Positions 52,583-60,765 of a stretch of 64,000 nucleotides of DNA are shown here, one piece after another. The translations under genes and the position numbers were made by a program. Source of the stretch: Rhizobium sullae (GTDB lineage Bacteria > Pseudomonadota > Alphaproteobacteria > Rhizobiales > Rhizobiaceae). Position 1 is the stretch's first letter; every line of letters begins with the position of its first letter. The notes beneath the pieces were generated by a model that saw only the letters and a list, made by a program, of their open reading frames with translations, was not told the DNA's origin and did no database searches. Location of the stretch: the NCBI RefSeq assembly GCF_025200715.1, contig NZ_CP104144.1, forward strand, positions 186,001-250,000, read 5' to 3'.

Positions 52583-52662
52583 GATGCGACGGCGTGTGAA
52601 GCTCCTCGAGCAGCGTTTCGCTCGTCGAGTGCCGCCCAGCAACGATAAAGAGAGATCAAAAG

Positions 52663-53061
52663 ATGACACAGCGCGACGCTATTTTTCCCGCCAACAGACA
52701 TGCACTCTACGAAGCGCACGGCTATTCAGCCGCGATTCGCTCCGGCGACCTCCTCTTCGTCTCCGGGCAGGTGGGCAGCCGCTCCGATGGGACTCCAGAA
52801 CCTGATTTCGGGCGTCAGGTCCAACTAGCCTTCGACAACCTTAGGGCAACGCTGAAAGCGGCAGGCTGCACCTTCGACGATATCGTCGATGTGACCACGT
52901 TTCATACAGATCCCGAAAACCAGTTCGAGACCATCATGGCCGTCAAGAACCAGATCTTCAGCAGTCCGCCCTATCCCAACTGGACCGCAATCGGTGTGAA
53001 CTGGCTTGCCGGTTTCGATTTCGAGATCAAGGTCATCGCGCGCATTCCTGAAGAGGTGTAA
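52663..53061 (+). CDS. RidA-family protein
   Basis: This 132-residue protein has the RidA (YjgF) fold with the pattern SGDLLFVSGQVG near residue 27, AFDNLRATLKAAGCTFDDIVDVTTFHTD near residue 55, and YPNWTAIGVNWLAGFDFEIKVIA at the end. The family's imine-deaminating arginine would be expected in the (K/R)A(T/A)R segment near the end; here KVIARI aligns. The family removes reactive enamines, but this branch is the Rid-like group with a TetR regulator, so the substrate may differ. It is divergent from the TetR gene and sits behind the double operator. Confidence 0.85.
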   Translation: MTQRDAIFPANRHALYEAHGYSAAIRSGDLLFVSGQVGSRSDGTPEPDFGRQVQLAFDNLRATLKAAGCTFDDIVDVTTFHTDPENQFETIMAVKNQIFSSPPYPNWTAIGVNWLAGFDFEIKVIARIPEEV

Positions 53062-53389
53062 GTATCTTCGTACCGGAGCGGTTGGCTCCGCTTCGCAGGA
53101 CGCGCGCGCCAGGCCGACCGGCGCTTTCGCTGGCGGCGGTATTTGGCCGTGTGAGCCGAGCAGAAGCCGCCGGGGTTGCATCCAACTGCACATGATGAAA
53201 TCAGCCGCCATGCGCCAAGGGTGCGGATGTCTTCCCCCCGAGACAAGCCTGCGACAACAGTTCGAGGCGGCGGCGGACAAAGCGAGTGTTCGCGCAGCCC
53301 AGCCGGCGACCATCGGCGCAAAGGCTCGACTGGGTGAGTGCACGATGCCCAATGGGGCGCGCCGATTTCCTCGCACACCGCGTCATATG
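53062..53389. other. no convincing gene
   Basis: This stretch lies between the RidA gene and the convergent metalloprotease-like gene. No supported frame and no strong hairpin are seen. Confidence 0.4.
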
Positions 53390-54106
53390 CTACAACCGAC
53401 GGTATTGGGCTGGAGGCTTAACGCCTTGGGGCACGGTGGGCATCGGCTGAATGACGTTGGGCGACCGGTTCTGCGGCGTTGTCTTTTGTTGGGTTCTATT
53501 GAATCGGTCAGTGGCGGCGTACGCCTCGTCCTCAACAGATTTCCAGTTTCTCAAATACCGTCTGGAAAAATTATGTGTTCCCCAGTCGCGAAACTGCTGA
53601 ACGTGCTTAAGCTCATGAACCCATAGCCCAGGATCACTTGCTGCAGCTTCGTCTTTGAAAATAACGGTGTCGATCAATGTAACCGCATCTGCGTCGCCAT
53701 ACCGAAAGGCCAGGTTTGCGAGATTCAGTGACTCGCCATCACCAATTTTGAAGGCCACCATGTCGTAGATCTGTTGGTCATAAAAGTTTCCGAGTATTTG
53801 ACGAAGCGCCGCTGGCATGGGCATCACCCCGGCCGAACGGGCGGAATTCCGCGATACGATAAGCCATTGCTCCAATGCCACTGCACCGATCAAGGCTTGG
53901 GCTTCCATCCGAATGCGGCCAAACTCTCTTCCAATATGCGCCATTTCCCAGCCGACGCGGCCAGAAGTGTGCGGCACATTGATAATTGCATTGTCCGCCT
54001 GTGGCTGGACATTGCGCATAAATCGCTCGGGATGGCCGACGTCGCCGAGCCGAGCCCACGCGACAGCAAACGACACAGTGAGTAGCAAAACCGTCATTGT
54101 CATCAT
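53390..54106 (-). CDS. exported protein with HExxH-type motif (DUF4157-like)
   Basis: This 238-residue protein has a hydrophobic N-terminal signal (MMTMTVLLLTVSFAVAWARL). The middle resembles the DUF4157 domain: QILGNFYDQQIYDMVAFKIG, TLIDTVIFKDEAAASDPGLW and VHELKHVQQFRDWG near residue 166. HELKH fits HExxH, a zinc-protease signature. The C-terminal tail is rich in Pro, Gln and Asn and ends VPQGVKPPAQYRRL. Such domains often sit near toxins or phage-tail-like particles, but none is adjacent. It could be a secreted peptidase or a bare binding protein. Confidence 0.7.
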   Translation of the reverse strand: MMTMTVLLLTVSFAVAWARLGDVGHPERFMRNVQPQADNAIINVPHTSGRVGWEMAHIGREFGRIRMEAQALIGAVALEQWLIVSRNSARSAGVMPMPAALRQILGNFYDQQIYDMVAFKIGDGESLNLANLAFRYGDADAVTLIDTVIFKDEAAASDPGLWVHELKHVQQFRDWGTHNFSRRYLRNWKSVEDEAYAATDRFNRTQQKTTPQNRSPNVIQPMPTVPQGVKPPAQYRRL

Positions 54107-54435
54107 GACGCGAGTTCCCGTGACTTTGTCCCCTCACAGCAGCCCGGCACAATATCACAATCATCTAATGTTATAACTTACGCACTAAAATCTCGTCGCT
54201 ATGTCAATTTTCACTCAATCACTCGGCCGGTCGCGCCGATTCCGCTGGAGCTTCGTATCCAGATGGCTAGGGCTGCAGGGGCAGTCGTTTCTCGCCTTTC
54301 TGCAGTAGGTTTTGGCGGCGTATCCTGTCGCCCGAAGATTGACAGGATGGGCCGATACCGTTGCCATGCACCTGTACTGGCCGAATTCTTTGAACAAGCG
54401 AGCGGATGGGTGACTGATACGAAGGCGAGCGTCCC
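54107..54435. other. no convincing gene
   Basis: The stretch upstream of the metalloprotease-like gene is more AT-rich around 54150-54220, as expected for its promoter. No supported frame is seen. Confidence 0.4.
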
Positions 54436-54475
54436 AGCCGCCTTTCGTTAGCCCGAAAGGCGGCTGTCTTCTTTT
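54436..54475. terminator. strong hairpin, terminator candidate
   Basis: AGCCGCCTTTCG (54436-54447) pairs perfectly with CGAAAGGCGGCT (54454-54465) around a six-base loop, and a T-rich GTCTTCTTTT follows. It is a convincing rho-independent terminator reading rightward. It lies 34 bases after the stop of the - strand lipoprotein gene at 54509, so it may end that transcript in the other direction. Confidence 0.7.
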
Positions 54476-54508
54476 CAGGCCAGGCAATTTCTTAGCAAAT
54501 GTCCAGTT

Positions 54509-54766
54509 TTAGCGGCAACGGGCCTCGTAACGGCGACCATAGCGATCGCGATAGATGCAATAGCCGCGGTGCTCCGTCGAGCGTCCGATCAACGCGCCGA
54601 CCAGCCCGCCTGCCACAGCACCAACAGCGGCGCCGCCCCAACTATTGGTGACGACACCACCAATTATAGCGCCCGACCCGGCCCCGATCGCAGTTCCTTG
54701 TTCCGTCGCCGTGCAGGATGCCAAGGTGGCTACCAACGCACTGGCGAGAACGATATTTTTCATCAT
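54509..54766 (-). CDS. glycine-zipper outer-membrane lipoprotein
   Basis: This 85-residue protein has a lipoprotein signal (MMKNIVLASALVATLASC, lipobox LASC) followed by a glycine-zipper segment (GSGAIIGGVVTNSWGGAAVG, AVAGGLVGALIGRS) and a short basic C-terminus with two cysteines (YCIYRDRYGRRYEARC). It is in the 17-kDa surface antigen/Rickettsia-type glycine-zipper family. It should be anchored in the outer membrane. A second glycine-zipper protein is at 11419, but the two are not close paralogues. The start has AGGAAAC upstream. Confidence 0.8.
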   Translation of the reverse strand: MMKNIVLASALVATLASCTATEQGTAIGAGSGAIIGGVVTNSWGGAAVGAVAGGLVGALIGRSTEHRGYCIYRDRYGRRYEARCR

Positions 54767-54895
54767 ATGGTTGTTTCCTAATTTCAATTTTTGCAACAAA
54801 GGGGGCAGATCGCCCAGCATCTATGCCCCCAGCATCTAGGGAAGTCCAGAATTCGATTTAATGCGAGCCAGGAGATGGCCAGCGTCCTCACCAAT

Positions 54896-54930
54896 AGGGG
54901 CTTTCCCGGTGGCGGACCGGGAAAGCCCCT
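54896..54930. other. perfect 14-bp hairpin of unknown role
   Basis: AGGGGCTTTCCCGG (54896-54909) pairs perfectly with CCGGGAAAGCCCCT (54917-54930) around a seven-base loop. No T tract follows on either strand. It could be a factor-bound or RNA element, a terminator missing its T tract, or an integration or mobile-element remnant. It lies in a gene-free stretch of about 500 bases. Confidence 0.6.
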
Positions 54931-55180
54931 AACCTTTCGCGCGGTTTACCGAACCGTGCGCGTCAGGCCGGCCACAACATGGATCATGCTTACGGCAAAA
55001 AACATTGGACCGAAGCCTGAAGGTGGCTGGACTTTGGTCTTAGCCAATCATTCAATTCCATCAGAAGTGAGCATAGTTCGCGTTCTGCGCCCATGAGAAT
55101 TGTCTCTCGGCCTTTTTTTGGGAAGGGTTGGCCGTGAGCGAAATCGGCTCTCTCTCATCGCCCATTTAACGGGGCGTGAT

Positions 55181-55272
55181 GATCTGTCTACGGATCATTC
55201 ACATGGCATGTGATATGCAAACGGATCATTCATGGTTGATCTTGCTCTCGATGTGAGATACCTTTGCGTATC
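55181..55272. promoter_or_regulatory. three HipB-type operator repeats
   Basis: Three 16-base elements of the form GAT-N10-ATC occur before hipB: GATCTGTCTACGGATC (55181-55196), GATATGCAAACGGATC (55212-55227) and GATACCTTTGCGTATC (55257-55272). In the last two the core reads GATAYGCAAA on opposite strands. In E. coli HipB binds TATCC-N8-GGATA repeats of similar layout. ACGGATCATTCA also occurs twice as a direct repeat (55190 and 55221). Confidence 0.6.
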
Positions 55273-55282
55273 ATCCTGACCA

Positions 55283-55633
55283 ATGGTGAATCGTATAGGT
55301 ATCGCAATGGGTTCGGAATCAGAAACACTGCTTGAAATCGGGAGACTTCTCAGACGAGCGAGGCTTAGCTCTGCTTTGACGCAGGAGCAGGTCGCTGATC
55401 TGGCGGGCATATCCCGTCCCCGCTATCGCGACATTGAAACGGGAACCGCCGCGGCACGCGTGACGACGCTTATCAATATCGCGCGCGCGCTCGGTCTGGA
55501 AATGATGCTTGTTCCACAAGCCATGATTCCTGCTGTTCAGGCGCTGTTGCGCCCGCATGATGACGACGATCTGCCCGCCTTTGTTTCTCAACCTGACGAT
55601 GATGATCATGGCTCCAATCTTCCACGCACCTAA
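55283..55633 (+). CDS. HipB-like XRE antitoxin
   Basis: This protein has about 116 residues, or about 108 if translation begins at the ATG at 55307. It has a helix-turn-helix (LRRARLSSALTQEQVADLAGISRPRYRDIETGT) and a tail rich in Asp and Ala. It is the DNA-binding antitoxin of a HipBA module. It overlaps hipA by 26 bases and is preceded by three operator-like repeats, which fits repression of its own operon. The tail (LPAFVSQPDDDDHGSN) probably reaches the HipA protein. AGG seven bases before 55307 favours the later start. Confidence 0.85.
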   Translation: MVNRIGIAMGSESETLLEIGRLLRRARLSSALTQEQVADLAGISRPRYRDIETGTAAARVTTLINIARALGLEMMLVPQAMIPAVQALLRPHDDDDLPAFVSQPDDDDHGSNLPRT

Positions 55634-56864
55634 GACGATCCCGTCGTTGGACGTACTCCTGAATATGCTGAAGGTCGGTACGATCGTCAGGACGCCAGGT
55701 GATTTCAATGCTTTCAACTTTGATGAGGCCTACCGCAAAACGGGTGGGTTTCCGGTTCTTAGCCTGTCGTTCCAAGCGGCGACGGGCGGATTGCGTAAAG
55801 ATCCCAAGCCGCTGGCCGGCGCTTTGCCAGCCTTCTTCGCGAACCTCCTGCCGGAGGAAAAGCTACGTGAGGCGATGGAAAGGCACCATGAAGGCAATGT
55901 GCGGCCAGGCAACGATTTCGATCTGCTAGCTGCTCTTGGCACCGATCTGCCGGGGGCCGTGCGAGTAGTGCCCAGCGACGGCGCGACAGCGGTTCAGCAA
56001 GATCCGTTAAAGGAAAAGACCAAAGCTCGTTTCTCACTTGCCGGCGTGCAGATGAAGCTCTCGGTGATGAAGAACACTGGAAAAGGCGGTGGCCTGACCT
56101 TGCCGATGGACGACGAGCAGGGCCAATATATTGCCAAGTTTCCTTCGACAGCATTTCCCGGCGTTTCCGAGAACGAATTCGCGAACCTTGCACTGGCCGC
56201 CGCGATCGGCATGGAGGTGCCCGAACGCGAGCTTGTCGAGAAGTCCGACTTCGACCGCATTCCCGAGGAATTCAACACGTTGTCGGAGGGCAAGGTCCTT
56301 CTCGTCAAACGCTTCGATCGTGAAGCCAAGGGTGGGAGGATTCATATCGAGGATTTCGCTCAGGTCTTCGGTGTCTATCCTTCGCGCAAGTATGAGGGCG
56401 CTGCCTATCACGATATCGCCTCGGCCATTAGCGTGGCCGTCTCGCCTGCGATGGCTCTCGAATTCGTCCGCCGACTTGCGCTTACTGTCATCACCGGCAA
56501 CGGCGACATGCACTTGAAGAACTGGTCGCTGATCTACCCCGGCGAAGGCAACAAGCCGACCCTTGCCCCAATCTACGACGTTCTGTCGACGGTGCCCTAT
56601 ATTCCCGCAGACGCCATGGCGCTTTCGCTCGGAGGGGAGCGGTCGTTCAAGGCTCTAGCCGCACCGCGATGGAAGGCATTTGCCAATCGCGCAAAGCTTC
56701 CGGAACCAGCTGTGCTGAAGGCAGTGGTCGAAACCGTCGAACGCGTCAATGAGCACTGGTGGCATCTGCCCGAGCGCGGCGTTATTCCGGAGAAAGTGCT
56801 CGAGCGCATAGACATACATGTGAAGGCGCTAACGCCAATATTGAACACCTGCGCCGAGAAGTGA
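55608..56864 (+). CDS. HipA-like serine/threonine kinase toxin
   Basis: This protein of about 418 residues has an N-terminal HipA domain (NAFNFDEAYRKTGGFPVLSLSF near residue 32), a middle part with FSLAGVQMKLSV near residue 143, and the catalytic loop GNGDMHLKNWSLIYPG near residue 287, followed by the DFG-like IYDVLSTVPY. HipA phosphorylates glutamyl-tRNA synthetase in E. coli and stops growth; the target here is unknown. The start used is the ATG at 55608, which overlaps hipB. An upstream start at 55557 is possible. Confidence 0.9.
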   Translation: MAPIFHAPKTIPSLDVLLNMLKVGTIVRTPGDFNAFNFDEAYRKTGGFPVLSLSFQAATGGLRKDPKPLAGALPAFFANLLPEEKLREAMERHHEGNVRPGNDFDLLAALGTDLPGAVRVVPSDGATAVQQDPLKEKTKARFSLAGVQMKLSVMKNTGKGGGLTLPMDDEQGQYIAKFPSTAFPGVSENEFANLALAAAIGMEVPERELVEKSDFDRIPEEFNTLSEGKVLLVKRFDREAKGGRIHIEDFAQVFGVYPSRKYEGAAYHDIASAISVAVSPAMALEFVRRLALTVITGNGDMHLKNWSLIYPGEGNKPTLAPIYDVLSTVPYIPADAMALSLGGERSFKALAAPRWKAFANRAKLPEPAVLKAVVETVERVNEHWWHLPERGVIPEKVLERIDIHVKALTPILNTCAEK

Positions 56865-57214
56865 GCCAACCCATTGTTTGGCGAGCGCGCGAATAGCCGC
56901 TGTGACCTGGCCCAACGACCCGACATTCCCGATGGAGCATCAATCCCTCCGTGCAGAGCCGGCGATTTGCGGCCGATGACGTTTTTCATCGTCCCAGCCT
57001 TGGCTGCGGTTCTGCTACGTAGGTGACGGTACTTTTTACCGCTAATGTGATTGCGGTGGCGGCCCCCCGGCTTCTAACCGCGGGCGGATGAAAGTTCAAT
57101 GGCAGGTCACCCGGCTTCAGATACCGTACGGTTGCTCGCGACCCATGCTGTCAGCGGCGTCGGGTGCGGTAACAGTGCCGACGATGAGCTAACGTTCGTA
57201 GCGCGGACAACGCG
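56865..57214. other. no convincing gene
   Basis: The stretch between the convergent HipA and methyltransferase genes is GC-rich with no supported frame. I see no terminator with a clear T tract. Confidence 0.4.
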
Positions 57215-57994
57215 TCAACTACTCTGTCCCCTGTGAGCATTAATAATCCACGCGCGCGAGTCAAAGAGTACGCCCTCCATGGTCATATGCGCCTCCAGTA
57301 AATCGTGCAGCCGCTGCAATGCCTTGTCGGGTGCCTCATCGGTTTGCGCGAGCGCGTCCTTCACAAGATAGAGGTCGATGAGCGCGTCAAACGCCCTATC
57401 GACGTCTGGCCCATAGAAAACCGGTTCTCGCACGTCGGTAAAATCGATCGAAATAAAGCCGGCCGTGCTCAGAAGTTCTGTAGCGATGGTAGGATCGCCA
57501 AGTGAAAACGGTGTGAGAACATCTGCGGAAACCGCAGTTCCCGGGGCCAAGGTTCGCCGAATGGCACCAGACCACTCGTTACGCTCCTGGCTCTGCCACA
57601 CCATCCATACAAGGCGCGCGCCCGGACGCATCGCGCGGGCGACATTGGCAAAGGCCGCCGCCGGATCAGCAAAGAACATGACGCCAAACCGGCTGATGCA
57701 GAGGTCGAAGCTGGCAGTGGGAAAGGCGTGGTGCTGGGCATCGCCCTGCTCAAACGCAACATTTCGCAACCCTTCTTCGTCGGAACGTCGCCGCGCAACC
57801 TCGAGCATCTCCAAGGACGTATCCACGCCGATCGCGTCGCCTTCCACTGCGACACGGGCGGCTTCACGAGTCGATTGTCCTGCCCCGCAACCGATATCGA
57901 GCACGCGGTCACGTACTCCAACGCTCGCGGCGGCGCGCAAATGCCCATTATGCCGCTTTAATTCTGCGTCATAGAAGTTAGCACGATCCAACAT
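57215..57994 (-). CDS. class I SAM-dependent methyltransferase
   Basis: This 259-residue protein starts at an ATG with GAGGG five bases upstream. Motif I is LDIGCGAGQSTREAA near residue 32, and motif II is IGVDTSLEMLEVA. The later DLCISRFGVMFFADPAAAFANVARAMRPGARLVWMVW is the typical UbiE/Methyltransf_11 pattern. It is shorter than UbiE and has a C-terminal helical part. The substrate is unknown. A short, doubtful frame overlaps its start, and a decayed hydrolase gene lies upstream on the opposite strand. Confidence 0.88.
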   Translation of the reverse strand: MLDRANFYDAELKRHNGHLRAAASVGVRDRVLDIGCGAGQSTREAARVAVEGDAIGVDTSLEMLEVARRRSDEEGLRNVAFEQGDAQHHAFPTASFDLCISRFGVMFFADPAAAFANVARAMRPGARLVWMVWQSQERNEWSGAIRRTLAPGTAVSADVLTPFSLGDPTIATELLSTAGFISIDFTDVREPVFYGPDVDRAFDALIDLYLVKDALAQTDEAPDKALQRLHDLLEAHMTMEGVLFDSRAWIINAHRGQSS

Positions 57995-58236
57995 CTCCAC
58001 CCTCGCTTGGTTTTGTCTCGGTCATGTGACGGAAGTTCGCTTTTCGTCGCTTTCGCGACGGCGTCATAGGCTTGCGTCAGTTTTTGCAGCACTGAAAATT
58101 CGCTCTTGGGTGAAGCCCCGAGGTGCAGCACGCGCAACTTGTCCATGAATTCTTCCCGTAACTCCGGTCCGCCCTCTTCGAGCAATTGTGCCCAAATGCT
58201 GAGCTCCCGGGTCGCGGGCAGATGCCGGCGCCCCAT
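57958..58236 (-). CDS. doubtful short ORF
   Basis: The frame from an ATG at 58236 encodes 92 residues, with a protein-like middle (LSIWAQLLEEGGPELREEFM, then LQKLTQAYDAVAKATKSEL). It overlaps the methyltransferase start by 36 bases in another frame and has no clear ribosome binding site. I do not recognise a family. It may be a remnant of an older gene or a small real protein co-transcribed with the methyltransferase. Confidence 0.3.
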   Translation of the reverse strand: MGRRHLPATRELSIWAQLLEEGGPELREEFMDKLRVLHLGASPKSEFSVLQKLTQAYDAVAKATKSELPSHDRDKTKRGWRCWIVLTSMTQN

Positions 58237-58242
58237 GCGCCT

Positions 58243-58452
58243 ATCGTAGCCATGCCCCCTTCCATCGTCCACGGCACGGCAGACCCAATCTTCCCGCTCA
58301 AGCACGGCGAATTACTGGCAGAAGCCGTCGAAGGCGCAGAACTTCTCCGTCTTGAGGGCGGCGGCGATGAAGTTCATCCCGAGGATTGGGATGAAATCAC
58401 TTCGGCCATCGACCCTCACATCGGTGCATCGCATCCCTCGAAGCTGCCTTAG
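58243..58452 (+). pseudogene. C-terminal remnant of an alpha/beta hydrolase
   Basis: The frame encodes IVHGTADPIFPLKHGELLAE, then LLRLEGGGDEVHPEDWDEI. This matches the C-terminal part of alpha/beta hydrolases, where HGTADP carries the catalytic aspartate and the later histidine (usually GxGH) completes the triad. Here the histidine is replaced by Asp in GGGDEVH, and no nucleophile domain is found upstream. It is therefore a fragment, bounded by the start of the - strand frame at 58236. Confidence 0.7.
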
Positions 58453-58680
58453 GCCAAGGGCGCGGATCTCTTCCTTTCCTATTTGTCGGATGAGGGAATA
58501 GCACGGCAAGAATTGCACAGCAGAAAAAACTCGAAATGGCACGTTACCATCCCAGCACACGCCGGCAACGTCAAAGGCGAAGCTTCCGCGCTGACGTTTC
58601 CTACCATAGGTGCAGGAGGACTCCGGCATAAGCTACGGCACCATGCGCCAGAGAGGCCAGCGAATGCCATCTACCGCCGA

Positions 58681-58905
58681 TCAGCGATTGCCAGCCGCCG
58701 CAATCTGAACGGCGGACCTAGCCTCCTCGGCGGAAAGTCGGCCTTCGTGAGCCGCGTTGCAGGTGCGCCACGCGTGACGCCATTTTTCGCTGTTCTGATT
58801 GGGCTCGTGAATAAGCCAATTCATAGCCTCCTCAGCCGAACCGACAACTATCCGGATACGGCCGTCGCCCAAGATGAGGGGCTTCTTCCAACGTTGTATC
58901 AGCAT
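58681..58905 (-). CDS. DUF982 family protein
   Basis: This 74-residue protein begins MLIQRWKKPLILGDGRIRIV and contains VGSAEEAMNWLIHEPNQN and RLSAEEARSAVQIAAAGNR. This is the compact DUF982 domain found in many copies in rhizobial genomes, especially on plasmids. Its function is unknown. The fold is a small alpha/beta unit. It stands alone in a region of little coding capacity. Confidence 0.85.
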   Translation of the reverse strand: MLIQRWKKPLILGDGRIRIVVGSAEEAMNWLIHEPNQNSEKWRHAWRTCNAAHEGRLSAEEARSAVQIAAAGNR

Positions 58906-59695
58906 GATTGCACTCCAAGCTTAGGTCCATCGATCGAGGATCGTTCCCTACGATCACAGATAGGTGCCGCCGCCGCTAGATGCCAGTCCGGACTGCGTAG
59001 CGCGGGGCAGCGAATGGACGTTCCATGGCGAGGCGGCGCTCTTGGCCAGGAACAGCCGCAAACCCACCTTACATCTTAAGGGAAGGACACGCCGCCCTGA
59101 CACTTTCCTCCAGCAGAGGTGGTTTCATTCTCGACAATCTCGCAGATGAGATCAAGCCATGCCACGCGGCACCGTACAAATTTCTGAAACGCCAAGGCCA
59201 CCAAAACCCGATCGATGGGTAAGTATCCACGGCGAACGTTTGGAGGCGCCTGCACGGTGAAAGCCGACAGGAGCCATTTCAATGGGCGACGCACGTCTCG
59301 AAGATGCTCGAGACTGGCGTTTCATCTACTTCTAACCAGGTGCACGGCAGAGGGCGCAGCCAGTGGATCACGGCTCGTCGGCAGTCAGACACTTTCTTCT
59401 CACAATTGTGCTGATGAACGCCTCGGCTCTCTCTGCCCGAATGTACGGCGCGAAGATGGTCGAGATGGTCTGTCAGGGTCACTGCCGCGTCGAAGCCTTA
59501 GATGGGGATCGCATCCATCGTAGCGGCTCATCGAATGTTGCCCATCTAAACGCTTTACGCGCATGCTTTGTTGATTACAATCAGATGTCGGCCAGGAAAA
59601 GCATGAAGCTTCCGGGTTCGGCGAATGGATGGTGGTGCGCCGGTAAAGCACCACGCCCTCGCGCAGGTGGATTCGATCATTTCTCAGGGTCGGCC
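58906..59695. other. no convincing gene
   Basis: This stretch of about 790 bases has several open frames, none of which shows a family signature. One - strand frame at 59076-59294 has a partly protein-like sequence (DRVLVALAFQKFVRCRVAWL) and could be a worn remnant. I see no inverted repeat ends of a mobile element. Confidence 0.45.
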
Positions 59696-60607
59696 TTAGA
59701 TGGGGCTGCTTGCCCGCTCCAGTTCGGTCAGGCGTTCCTTACAGATCGCCGCGATAATCTGGTGCAGGTGCTCCGTCCGTTCAAGCAGCCAGACAAGCGC
59801 CTCCTCTGTGATCTCGAAGTGCTTCGAGTAGCGGGCTTTTACATAGGCTTCGTTGAGGATGTTGTACCACGCGATGTAGCGGTGCTGGTCGCGCGGCCAT
59901 GCGTCGATGAGCCGGCGGTCCTGATCTTCGGCCAGCCCGCGCAGGAATTTCAGATTGTGCGACGGTGGGCTGTAGTTGGTCAGGGTGAGAAGCAGGCAGG
60001 AATAGGCAGTCTCGACTGCTTGGTGGAGCAAAAACGCTGATTGGCTTGCCCAATTGGTCGACGCCGCGACACGTGCCAATTTATGGAAGCGCTGAGCATT
60101 CTCGTATTGCCTCTCGAAATGCTCCTTCGCCACCCTGTACGCGTCGACCGCCGAGAGCTTCCTAGGTTCGGCCAGCGGCCGGTCGTCGAGTTCGTAGAGC
60201 ACGATGCCCTCGCGCAGGATGTCGACGAAGAAATACTGGCCGTCGGCCAGGAAGTTGTTCACCTCCCTGGCGCCATGGACGATCAGCCCGACGGGCGTCT
60301 TCACATCCTTGTCCCATAGCAGCCGGTCGGTCGCTTTCTCCCAATACTGTGGCTCGGCCAGCTGCTTGGAATTGACGATGACGAGGATATCGTAGTCGGA
60401 GCGGTAGCCCTTCATCGTGTGCGGCTCGTCGACCCAGGTGCCGCGGCTATACGAACCGAAAAGCAAAATCTTTAAGATCCGGCCGCGCTTCTTGAAGGCG
60501 GCCGACGTGCCTGACAGCGCGTCGGCGAACTCCTCATGGATGATCGCAACGACGCGGGCAAGCTCGCGCTGCTTTTCTTCCGGCAGATGTTCCAACGACG
60601 ATCGCAT
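59696..60607 (-). CDS. MNT-HEPN fusion protein (nucleotidyltransferase plus HEPN)
   Basis: This 303-residue protein begins MRSSLEHLPEEKQRELARVV. The N-terminal half has a minimal nucleotidyltransferase domain with LLFGSYSRGTW near residues 47-57 and YRSDYDILVIVN near 68, the GS...DxD pattern of active polymerase-beta-like enzymes. The C-terminal half (from about 150) is a helical HEPN domain with QSAFLLHQAVETAYSCLLL. In toxin-antitoxin systems HEPN proteins are RNases and MNT proteins silence them by adenylylation. Fused forms are known but less common. It stands alone. Confidence 0.8.
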   Translation of the reverse strand: MRSSLEHLPEEKQRELARVVAIIHEEFADALSGTSAAFKKRGRILKILLFGSYSRGTWVDEPHTMKGYRSDYDILVIVNSKQLAEPQYWEKATDRLLWDKDVKTPVGLIVHGAREVNNFLADGQYFFVDILREGIVLYELDDRPLAEPRKLSAVDAYRVAKEHFERQYENAQRFHKLARVAASTNWASQSAFLLHQAVETAYSCLLLTLTNYSPPSHNLKFLRGLAEDQDRRLIDAWPRDQHRYIAWYNILNEAYVKARYSKHFEITEEALVWLLERTEHLHQIIAAICKERLTELERASSPI

Positions 60608-60765
60608 GGGTCCATCGATAGGCCAAAGACGATTCGCCGTCCACTACTGGAAACTGTAGGAACCGCCGCGGCCTGCAAGCCGGCGCAACTTCCCACGGCA
60701 CCATGAGGTGGGGATTATCCGTGGCTTTTTCAGGGGCAGGCTGAAGCCAGGCGGCTAACCCGACG

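Noticed and set aside
59076..59294. - strand frame with a partly protein-like stretch, possible transposase or integrase remnant
   Set aside because: No DDE or tyrosine recombinase motif and no flanking inverted repeats could be seen, so it was not called.
59363..60040. + strand frame of 225 residues overlapping the MNT-HEPN gene
   Set aside because: Its second half is the antisense of the HEPN domain, and the first half has no recognisable family.
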